Shown here in pieces: positions 26,959 to 33,795 of a stretch of DNA of 64,000 nt. Origin of the DNA: an uncultured bacterium (GTDB lineage Bacteria > Cyanobacteriota > Vampirovibrionia > Gastranaerophilales > Gastranaerophilaceae); contig CASFPN010000031.1 of assembly GCA_949296425.1 (NCBI GenBank), forward strand, positions 1 through 64,000, read 5' to 3'. Every line of letters begins with the position of its first letter. The stretch's first letter is position 1. Under the pieces are notes generated by a model. It had not been told where the DNA came from and searched no databases. It saw only the letters and a program-made list of their open reading frames with translations. Both the position numbers and the translations under genes were made by a program.

Positions 26959-27411
26959 TTATTTTAACGCAAAAGTCATATCAGCTTCCACACAGATTTT
27001 GCCGTCAACTTTGCCTATACCATGAGCTTTGCAAACTGGGCCTTTGACTTTTGTCAATTCTACTTCCATTTCAAATTTGTCGCCTGGTCTTACGATATTT
27101 TTGAATCTTACGCCGTCAACTCCTGCGTATAATGTCAATTTCCCGTTAAATTCCGGCATTGTCATCAAAATTGGAGCTGAGCACTGTGCCATAGCCTCCA
27201 ATTGTAAAACACCCGGCATAATCGGGTTATTCGGAAAGTGCCCCTGGAAAAATTCTTCATTCATTGTTAAATTTTTATAACCTTTTGCACTTTTGCCCGG
27301 AATACATTCAGTTATTCTGTCAACTAATAAGAACGGATATCTGTGCGGAATCATTTTCATGATATCCATAATGTCAAAACTTAAAGCTTCTGTTTTTGTT
27401 TCTTCTGTCAT
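26959..27411 (-). CDS. fabZ: 3-hydroxyacyl-[ACP] dehydratase FabZ
   Basis: A 150-residue hot-dog-fold dehydratase of fatty acid elongation. The catalytic His lies in QGHFPNNPIMPGVLQLEA and the Glu in the same helix; DIMKMIPHRYPFLLVDRI is the typical N-terminal segment. It follows lpxC by 11 bp, as in many Gram-negative bacteria, balancing fatty acid supply for phospholipid and lipid A. The start has AAGGAGAGAAAAT upstream. Confidence 0.94.
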   Translation of the reverse strand: MTEETKTEALSFDIMDIMKMIPHRYPFLLVDRITECIPGKSAKGYKNLTMNEEFFQGHFPNNPIMPGVLQLEAMAQCSAPILMTMPEFNGKLTLYAGVDGVRFKNIVRPGDKFEMEVELTKVKGPVCKAHGIGKVDGKICVEADMTFALK

Positions 27412-27422
27412 ATTTTCTCTCC

Positions 27423-28241
27423 TTATTTACATTCTACTAATTTATCTTTTAACAATTTTGCGGTTTTTATATGAACTGCATGACCTGCTTCTTTGACTAA
27501 TATCTGGCATTTCAAATTCAACGGGTTTACACCTGTCAAATATAAATCGCCTATCAGATCCAGAATTTTGTGTTTTATGGGTTCATTTTCAGAGCGCAAT
27601 TGTGATGTATAGCCATTGTCTTGCAGACCGAGTGTATTTTCAATTGTTACCCCTTGAGCGAATCCCAGCATCTGAAATTTTCTCAAATCCTTGTAAAAAC
27701 CGAAAGTTCTTGCCTCAATGATTTCTTGTTTGTTTTTCGGGTTATATACTGCCCAGCGCCTTGTAAGATCCGGATGGTCATAATTTACTGAATAAGAGAT
27801 GTACAGTTCTTTATCCGGCAGAATAACTAAACTTGTTTTTCCGTTCAGATAATAAACAGGTTCAGATACCGTGAAGTATTTTTGTTTTTCAAACAAATGT
27901 TTTTCAATTCCCGCTTTTTCAAATAATTCAACCCATTTTTTAGAACTTCCGTCTAATGCCGGAACTTCTGTTTCGTCCATGCATATATCTATGCTGTCAA
28001 TTCCGCAGAAAGCCAGAGCTGCCGTCAAATGTTCTGTGAGCATTGCTTTTGCTTCCTTATTTCCTAAAACTACACAGTGGTCTGTTGACAGAACATTTTC
28101 AACGCAAGCTTCAAAAGCTTCTTTACCTTTTACGAAGTATCGTATTTTTCCTGTTTTGGACGGGAAAAAATTAACAGTACATGGTTTATTTTTCATCAAA
28201 CCGTTACCGCAGACAGAAATTTCTTTAAGAATTGTGGTCAT
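27423..28241 (-). CDS. lpxC: UDP-3-O-acyl-N-acetylglucosamine deacetylase
   Basis: A 272-residue zinc deacetylase, the committed step of lipid A synthesis. Zinc-ligand regions are visible: [19 protein letters not shown] (first His), [18 protein letters not shown] (second His and Asp) and [13 protein letters not shown] (catalytic His). It overlaps the end of lpxD by 17 bp and is followed by a separate fabZ, not fused as in Bacteroidetes. The overlap predicts coupled translation. Confidence 0.94.
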   Translation of the reverse strand: MTTILKEISVCGNGLMKNKPCTVNFFPSKTGKIRYFVKGKEAFEACVENVLSTDHCVVLGNKEAKAMLTEHLTAALAFCGIDSIDICMDETEVPALDGSSKKWVELFEKAGIEKHLFEKQKYFTVSEPVYYLNGKTSLVILPDKELYISYSVNYDHPDLTRRWAVYNPKNKQEIIEARTFGFYKDLRKFQMLGFAQGVTIENTLGLQDNGYTSQLRSENEPIKHKILDLIGDLYLTGVNPLNLKCQILVKEAGHAVHIKTAKLLKDKLVECK

Positions 28242-29328
28242 GGTTTATATTGTCCTCAAATTCTTTTAATAACGGTTCATATTTACGGAATTTTGCAAAA
28301 ATTTCCTGAGCGTCTTTTAAAGTTTTCAATTGTTTGATGAAATCTTTTCTCGGCATTGCAGGAATACCTACAACAATTGATTTTTCAGGGAATGATTTTG
28401 TAACCCCTGCTTTTGCCGTGATAATAGTATCAGAGCCGATTTCAATATGATCTGCCAGACCTGCCTGACCTGCAATTGTTACTCTGTCGCCGATTACGCA
28501 GCTTCCTGCTATACCAACCTGTGAAACAATAAAACAGCCTTTACCTATTTTGCAATTGTGTCCAATCATTACAAGGTCGTCAATTTTTGTGTCATCACCG
28601 ATTGTGGTATTTTCGATAGTGCCTCTGTCGATTGCTGTATTTGCGCCGATTTCTACATTATTGCCGATTACAACAGAGCCGATAGACGGAATTTTAAAAA
28701 TAACCTGTTTTGTCAACGCTTCTTTAATTTCTCCGTCTTTTCTTGCCTGTTCAATGTTATCAGGATTTTCAGTTACAAAACTGAAACCGTCGGCACCTAA
28801 AGATACGCCGTGGTGGAGAATAACATCATTTCCTACTTTTACTCTGTCGCCGATATTTACGCCGGGGTGGAAAAAGCAGTTTTTACCTATTACTGCCCCG
28901 CCGCCTACATAGCAGTTGGCAAGAATTTTTGTATTGTCACCTATTACCGCATCATGTGAAATTACTACGTTAGGGCCGATTTGAACGTTCTCTCCCAATT
29001 TTGCCGTTTCGTGAATCACGGCTGTCGGGTGAACGCCTTTATTAACTTCAGGAGCGGTATAGAATAAATTAAGAAGTTTCATCATGGCAAGACGTGGTCT
29101 TTCAACTTCGATTGTTGAGAATCCGTCAAGCTGCACTCCTAAAGGCACAAGTGCTGCTTTTGCTTTTGATTTTGCAAGATTTGTGATTTCTTCTTCTCCG
29201 AGCGCAAGAGCAAGTGTGTTTTCATCAGAAAGCAGGGGCGGTGCAATTTGCGTAATTTTTACATCCTGAACTTTTGTCAGCATGCCGCCTGTAATGTGTG
29301 TGATTTCTTCCAATGTAAAGGTTTTCAT
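28225..29328 (-). CDS. lpxD: UDP-3-O-(3-hydroxyacyl)glucosamine N-acyltransferase
   Basis: A 367-residue acyltransferase catalysing the third step of lipid A synthesis. An N-terminal uridine-binding domain (1-100) precedes a long hexapeptide-repeat beta-helix with the catalytic His in [16 protein letters not shown] (about residues 250-265) and the family segment [22 protein letters not shown] charged C-terminal extension (about 335-367) is longer than usual. The start is preceded by AAAGGAGAAG. It heads a cluster lpxD-lpxC-fabZ and follows a GIY-YIG-like gene by 31 bp. Confidence 0.94.
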   Translation of the reverse strand: MKTFTLEEITHITGGMLTKVQDVKITQIAPPLLSDENTLALALGEEEITNLAKSKAKAALVPLGVQLDGFSTIEVERPRLAMMKLLNLFYTAPEVNKGVHPTAVIHETAKLGENVQIGPNVVISHDAVIGDNTKILANCYVGGGAVIGKNCFFHPGVNIGDRVKVGNDVILHHGVSLGADGFSFVTENPDNIEQARKDGEIKEALTKQVIFKIPSIGSVVIGNNVEIGANTAIDRGTIENTTIGDDTKIDDLVMIGHNCKIGKGCFIVSQVGIAGSCVIGDRVTIAGQAGLADHIEIGSDTIITAKAGVTKSFPEKSIVVGIPAMPRKDFIKQLKTLKDAQEIFAKFRKYEPLLKEFEDNINHDHNS

Positions 29329-29359
29329 ATATCTTCTCCTTTGTGTTAATAATTCTAAT

Positions 29360-29692
29360 CTATGTTGCTTGATCTATATTATTTGATTTTAGTGAGTCTC
29401 CCCAAATTTTTAAAATTGTATTGTGCATATCTTCCCAATGCGGGTTATCCCGTGTTATTAGAGATGTCAAATCTTCTTTTTTCAATTCGTCAAGTTCTTT
29501 TTTTCTTATAATGGCTTCATCAAGTTCGTTGTATTTTTCGTAATATGCAAGTTTGTTAGTAGAAAATTCGTTTTCATAAATTTTTGTAAGTTTATTTTTG
29601 ATTTCATGCATGTGCATCAACAGATTTGAGGTTACGCCGATTATTAAGTTTTCATCAGGTTTATTAAACAATATGTATACATAAGCGCTCAT
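29360..29692 (-). CDS. GIY-YIG-like protein, catalytic residues apparently lost
   Basis: A 110-residue protein with the layout of the small YhbQ/UvrC-like GIY-YIG nucleases: YVYILF at the N terminus, then [32 protein letters not shown] and DNPHWEDM. The second tyrosine of the motif is Ile here (LIIG instead of LYIG), the arginine usually found after TSNL is Met, and the catalytic Glu of the REKQ-type helix appears to be Lys (RKKEL). I infer it is not an active nuclease and may only bind. It lies between rfaE2 and lpxD on the same strand with short gaps, so it is transcribed with envelope genes. Confidence 0.7.
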   Translation of the reverse strand: MSAYVYILFNKPDENLIIGVTSNLLMHMHEIKNKLTKIYENEFSTNKLAYYEKYNELDEAIIRKKELDELKKEDLTSLITRDNPHWEDMHNTILKIWGDSLKSNNIDQAT

Positions 29693-29707
29693 AAACCGCT
29701 CTCCATT

Positions 29708-30172
29708 TTATTTACTTTCTATTTTTTCAATAATTTTTGTGGTGGATTTTCCTTTTACAAATTCTATAAATTCAACTCTTGTACCGTTTTTTTTCATAAT
29801 ATCAGCTTCGGGAAGAGTTTCCATATTGTAATCGGCACCTTTTGTATACACATCCGGTTTAATTTCATCCAAGAGATTTTTAGGACTGTCTTCATCAAAT
29901 AATACCACATAGTCAACATATCTCAAAGCGCTTAATATTTCGGAACGGTCATTTTCGTTATTAATCGGTCGTGACGGTCCTTTTATACTTTTTACGGATT
30001 TGTCGGAGTTTAACAAAACTATTGAATAATCCGCAAAAGACTTTGTTTTTTGAAGATATTTTACATGTCCTGCATGAAGTATATCAAAACATCCGTTTGT
30101 ACAAACAACGGTTTTACCTGATTTATGAATAATATCAACTAAAGTTTTTATATCTTCTCTCTTTATTAACAT
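29708..30172 (-). CDS. rfaE2: D-glycero-beta-D-manno-heptose 1-phosphate adenylyltransferase
   Basis: A 154-residue nucleotidyltransferase of the HldE C-terminal/RfaE2 type, which makes ADP-heptose for the LPS inner core. The motif VVCTNGCFDILHAGHVKYLQ contains the HxGH signature, and later NENDRSEILSALRYVDYVV and VYTKGADY are family-typical. It is stand-alone, not fused to a kinase. It begins a run of same-strand envelope genes: rfaE2, GIY-YIG-like, lpxD, lpxC, fabZ. AAAGAGAGAAG lies upstream of its ATG. Confidence 0.9.
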   Translation of the reverse strand: MLIKREDIKTLVDIIHKSGKTVVCTNGCFDILHAGHVKYLQKTKSFADYSIVLLNSDKSVKSIKGPSRPINNENDRSEILSALRYVDYVVLFDEDSPKNLLDEIKPDVYTKGADYNMETLPEADIMKKNGTRVEFIEFVKGKSTTKIIEKIESK

Positions 30173-30257
30173 ATCCTCTAACCTTAGTTTATAAAGCTTA
30201 TTTTAGCAAAAATATTCCTAAAAGTACCTAAAAGTTACCTTTTGTTAAGCATTAATA

Positions 30258-30286
30258 AATAAAACCCGCCTTAGCGGGTTTTATTT
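30258..30286 (-). terminator. Rho-independent terminator after the 45-residue ORF
   Basis: Stem AAAACCCGC/GCGGGTTTT with a short loop and T-rich flank, immediately past the stop of the small ORF on the minus strand. The stem could also act on the other strand. Confidence 0.85.
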
Positions 30287-30424
30287 TAAGCAATTTGTAA
30301 TGTCTGATCAAGATAGTCACATGTTAATCTCGGAAGATCTACATTGATTTCAGAACCCTTGTCTGGTTTGTTAAGTTTTTCTGATTTTGCTTCCTGATGT
30401 TTTTGATTTTTAATTTTTTCCATA
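30287..30424 (-). CDS. Small ORF of 45 residues, unknown
   Basis: The peptide begins MEKIKNQKHQEAKSEKL, is highly charged and lysine-rich in its first half, then changes to EINVDLPRLTCDYLDQTLQ with a single Cys. AAGGGG lies 11 bp before the ATG and a good terminator follows the stop, so it forms a complete small transcription unit. I do not recognise it. The two-part layout (charged leader, conserved-looking hydrophilic core with Cys) resembles small regulators or modified-peptide precursors, but no maturation enzyme is adjacent, so no function is assigned. Confidence 0.6.
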
Positions 30425-30542
30425 ATAATTTATTCCCCTTAGCTTTGTTCCATATTTTTATAAAAACATTTATTATAAAAATATTGCTATTTCGGCCAAA
30501 TTTTATTAAGTTTTGTAAACTAAGATATCCTTAGTATATTTA

Positions 30543-31568
30543 TTATATACATGAAAAAAGTTGCATTTCAACAATTTTTTTACAAATCCTTACAGTATTT
30601 AATGCAGCTCCTATACGAAGGTTGTCTGCAACGCACCAGAGAGATATGCCATGTTCAAAAGCCAGATTTTTTCTTATTCTTCCGACAAAAACAGGGTTAA
30701 CACCTGATGCATCGTATGTTGTAGGATATTCAAAATTGTCGGGATTGTCAATAACCTGTATGCCGAATGAATTTTTTAATATTTGACGCACTTCATCAGG
30801 TGTAATTTCGTTTTCAAATTCAATATCAACGGCTTCCGAGTGTCCGTTGTAAACAGGAACGCGTGCTGCCGTACAGGATATCGGCAAATCATCAGGCAAA
30901 TGAAGAATTTTTTTTGTTTCATTCACAACTTTCATTTCTTCTTTTGTGTAGCCGTTTTCACAGAAGACGTCAATTTGCGGGATTACATTAAAGGCAATTG
31001 GTTTTTTGAAGCATTTGTTTTCAAAAATTTTACCTTCAAGCTTTGATTTTGTATTTTCCGTTAATTCGTTAATAGCTGCAAGCCCTGCTCCTGATACTGC
31101 CTGATAAGTCGATACAATAAGTCTTTTCATCGGATTTTTATCAATTAGAGGTTTTAAAACAAGCATTAATTGAGAAGTTGAACAGTTTGGATTAGCGACA
31201 ATACCTTTATGCCACTTTAAATCATCATCATTAACTCCTGCAATAACAAGCGGAACATCTTTGTCCATTCTGAAAGCTGACGAATTATCAACAAGAACAC
31301 CGCCGCGTTTTACAATTTCCGGTGCAAAAATTTTTGATGTGGAAGCGCCTGCCGATGCCAGAACGATATTTATTCCGTCAAAGCTTTCTGGTTTTGCTTC
31401 TTCAACAATATAGGTTCTGCCTTGAAATTTCAGTTTTGTTCCTGCTGATTTTGCACTTGACAGAAATTTTATTTCATTAAAATCGACTTGTAGTTCGTCA
31501 ATAATTTTTGTAATTTCTCTGCCTACAACTCCTGTTGCGCCTAAAATTGCTATGTTTGGTTTTATCAT
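30543..31568 (-). CDS. asd: Aspartate-semialdehyde dehydrogenase
   Basis: A 341-residue NADP-dependent dehydrogenase converting aspartyl phosphate to aspartate semialdehyde for lysine/diaminopimelate, threonine and methionine. Visible are the Rossmann loop ILGATGVVGREI (residues 8-19), the catalytic Cys in VANPNCSTSQLM and AYNVIPQ-type IAFNVIPQIDVF. DapB, a later enzyme of the branch, is encoded on the same strand at 32531-33277, with a prepilin gene between them. The start has GGGAGGGGATAATG context. Confidence 0.93.
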   Translation of the reverse strand: MIKPNIAILGATGVVGREITKIIDELQVDFNEIKFLSSAKSAGTKLKFQGRTYIVEEAKPESFDGINIVLASAGASTSKIFAPEIVKRGGVLVDNSSAFRMDKDVPLVIAGVNDDDLKWHKGIVANPNCSTSQLMLVLKPLIDKNPMKRLIVSTYQAVSGAGLAAINELTENTKSKLEGKIFENKCFKKPIAFNVIPQIDVFCENGYTKEEMKVVNETKKILHLPDDLPISCTAARVPVYNGHSEAVDIEFENEITPDEVRQILKNSFGIQVIDNPDNFEYPTTYDASGVNPVFVGRIRKNLAFEHGISLWCVADNLRIGAALNTVRICKKIVEMQLFSCI

Positions 31569-31651
31569 TATCCCCTCCCAATTTGCATGAAATATATAAG
31601 CACAAATAAATTACGAGGTTAAGCTTATGTGAAGAAATTTAACTTGTTTTT

Positions 31652-32496
31652 TTATTCCATAATATATAAAGGGGAGCATCCCCATCCAGAGCCTGTTTCA
31701 CAGTCCTCTTTATAATTATCACGTGTGATAAGGGTACAATAATTAGGACAGCTGCATCCGTTTGCACTATTGCCTGTGTCGTTTGTCCAGAAAACAGGTG
31801 CAAATTGATTGTCTTTTATAAAGAAATAAAATATATCTCTGCCAACAGTATTAGGTTTTTTATATCCGTTTACGTCTATAAAAACTTCATGTGTACAATT
31901 AAAATTTATCATTGCACCGTCGGGCAATAAAAATGTAAGAAGTCCATAGCCTTTTGTTCCGCCATTCAATCCTAATGGTTTTCCTGTTTTATCAAACCAT
32001 TCATTAGTGGCATGCCAGTGAATATCTTCATTTTTGGGAAAATTTGATGATGATAATGTATAATCGGCATTGTTTGATATTTCATTGCATTTTAATCCTG
32101 AGTCGACGGCTTTGAGTTGTTCGCCTATTTTGCAGACATAGTATATCATTTTTTCCCAGCCATACTCCTGAGGATTAATATTTTGGCCTTCTTTAACGGA
32201 AACCATTTGCAATGCCTGAGCAATAACCGAGTATTGTTTTTTGAACATTGCCTTGAATTGCCTGTCCTGAGTTTTAGTAATGACTGATGGCAGTGTCAAT
32301 GCCGCAACAACCCCGATAATTCCGAGGGTGATTAAGACTTCGGCAAGTGTAAATCCAAATTTACGGCATATAAAGTGATGTTTCATATCACAATTATGAT
32401 ATATTTTAAAACTCCTGTCAAGCAAACAGTCAAAAAAGTTAGTTCCTCCTACCTTTTCGGGGGGGGGGCAACTTTCAGCTTTTTATTCTCAACCAT
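31652..32496 (-). CDS. Type II/IV pseudopilin with poly-C tract; frame interrupted (phase-variable candidate)
   Basis: Prepilin-like protein with the core GFTLAEVLITLGIIGVVAALTLPSV, a G/F prepilin-peptidase site and Glu5, and a Cys-rich globular C terminus (NYKEDCETGSGWGCSP). A strong start, AAGGAG 8 bp before ATG at 32496, is separated from the core by a run of exactly ten C (minus strand) at 32459-32468. With ten C the reading stops after 15 codons; with eleven or eight C it runs unbroken into the pilin, giving about 281 residues with a long leader. An internal ATG at 32386 (11-residue leader) could still give some product. A paralogue at 52744-53501 has the same structure. The gene lies just downstream of dapB. 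Confidence 0.75.
32459..32468 (-). repeat. Poly-C/G tract, 10 nt, contingency-locus candidate
   Basis: Ten consecutive G on the plus strand (C in the coding strand), within the leader-coding part of the prepilin gene. Nothing like it occurs elsewhere in this AT-rich window except at 53465-53474 in the paralogous prepilin gene. Confidence 0.9.
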
Positions 32497-32530
32497 AGTT
32501 AAAACTCCTTTTTTATTTATTATTTACAAT

Positions 32531-33277
32531 TTACATTATAATGTCAAGTCCGTAAACAAAGTCGTTATTTTTATAAATATGCTTAACCGCAAGCAGCACA
32601 CCCTGCATATAGCATTTTCTGTCCATTGAGTCATGTCTGATTGTCATAATCTGACCCGAAGAACCAAAAATAACTTCCTGAGATGCAATATAACCGGGCA
32701 TCCGGACAGAATGAATATGAATATTTGAGTAAGAAGTTCCGCCTCTCGCACCTTCAATTGTTTCGGTTTCGGGACAATTTCCTTTTGTAAAATCGCCTTT
32801 GACCTCCGCCATCATTGCGGCTGTTTTAATGGAAGTTCCTGACGGCGCATCTTTTTTCTGATTGTGGTGAAGCTCTATGATTTCCGCATTATCAAAATAT
32901 TTGGATGCCTGACGGGCAAACATCATCATCAAAACAGCTCCGGTTGAAAAATTCGGGGCAATAAGGCAGCCTGTATTTTTGTCTTTTGATAAACTCTTTA
33001 ATTCCGCGATTTGTTCATCTGACAGGCCAGTTGTGCCGATTACGATTTTAATTCCGTTATTTAAGCAGTATTTTGCATTTTCAAAAATGGATTTCGGCTG
33101 GGTAAAGTCAACTAATATATCTATCTGACAGGATTTATTCGCTTCTTCAATAGTTTTGAATTCTCCGCCTGCAATATCAATTTGTGCCGTTAGTTCAGTA
33201 TCCGGGCAATCATGTACTGCCTGAACAACTTCTTTTCCCATTTTTCCTAAAGCACCGCAAACCGCAACTTTTATCAT
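32531..33277 (-). CDS. dapB: 4-hydroxy-tetrahydrodipicolinate reductase
   Basis: A 248-residue reductase of lysine and diaminopimelate synthesis. The nucleotide loop VAVCGALGKMGKEVVQA is at residues 4-20, the catalytic HHNQKKDAPSGTS motif (about residues 142-154) is complete, and VIGTTGLSDEQ is family-typical. AAGGAGAAAAATTT precedes the ATG. It is followed after 34 bp by the prepilin gene at 32496, so the two may share a transcript. Confidence 0.93.
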   Translation of the reverse strand: MIKVAVCGALGKMGKEVVQAVHDCPDTELTAQIDIAGGEFKTIEEANKSCQIDILVDFTQPKSIFENAKYCLNNGIKIVIGTTGLSDEQIAELKSLSKDKNTGCLIAPNFSTGAVLMMMFARQASKYFDNAEIIELHHNQKKDAPSGTSIKTAAMMAEVKGDFTKGNCPETETIEGARGGTSYSNIHIHSVRMPGYIASQEVIFGSSGQIMTIRHDSMDRKCYMQGVLLAVKHIYKNNDFVYGLDIIM

Positions 33278-33313
33278 AAATTTTTCTCCTTAGTTTAATT
33301 TTTTGTTTTCTGT

Positions 33314-33378
33314 CATCCTGAATTTATTTCAGGGTCTCAATAAGATTCTGAAACGAGTTCAGAATGACAATTATAGAC
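33314..33378. repeat. Palindromic GTCATCCTGAA repeat, double copy forming a long hairpin
   Basis: GTCATCCTGAATTTATTTCAGGGTCTC is followed by GATTCTGAAACGAGTTCAGAATGAC. The two halves are themselves inverted, so the whole forms a cruciform-like hairpin between dapB and the PC4-like gene. Confidence 0.75.
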
Positions 33379-33509
33379 AGGAAATTTCAAAATATATAAA
33401 TATATTCTTAACTTTATCATAAACAAAATTTTTCTGTGATAAAATAAAGGTACTAAGTTTTTAAGGCGTAAAGACACTAAGTTAAATAGAAAATTAAGGA
33501 GAGAAAATT

Positions 33510-33743
33510 ATGGCAGATGCAAAACTTTTAGCAGCTATTGAAAGAAGCGACACAGAACAGTTACAGATTTCTGTAAGCGAATACAAAGGCAAAAGCTATC
33601 TAAATATGAGAATATTTTACACAACAGACGGCGGATCTACCTGGCTTCCGACTAAAAAAGGTGTAACATTCACTCCGGATCAGCTTGATTTACTGGAAGA
33701 GGCAATACAGGATGCACGTAAGGAGTTCATGGCAGAAGAGTAA
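33510..33743 (+). CDS. PC4/YdbC-like ssDNA-binding protein
   Basis: A 77-residue protein of the transcriptional coactivator PC4 (YdbC) family. The pattern LQISVSEYKGKSYLNMRIFYTTDGG (about residues 19-43, not contiguous in function) and TKKGVTFTPDQLDLLEEAI at the C terminus is characteristic of these small dimeric single-stranded-DNA-binding proteins. It probably acts in DNA or RNA metabolism. AAGGAGAGAAAATT precedes the ATG. It lies 52 bp before priA on the same strand, consistent with a shared transcript and a role near replication restart. Confidence 0.85.
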   Translation: MADAKLLAAIERSDTEQLQISVSEYKGKSYLNMRIFYTTDGGSTWLPTKKGVTFTPDQLDLLEEAIQDARKEFMAEE

Positions 33744-33795
33744 GCAAAGCCTGCTCTTCTAATCTGATTAGCCAGTTTACTTTAAAGGAGACAGT

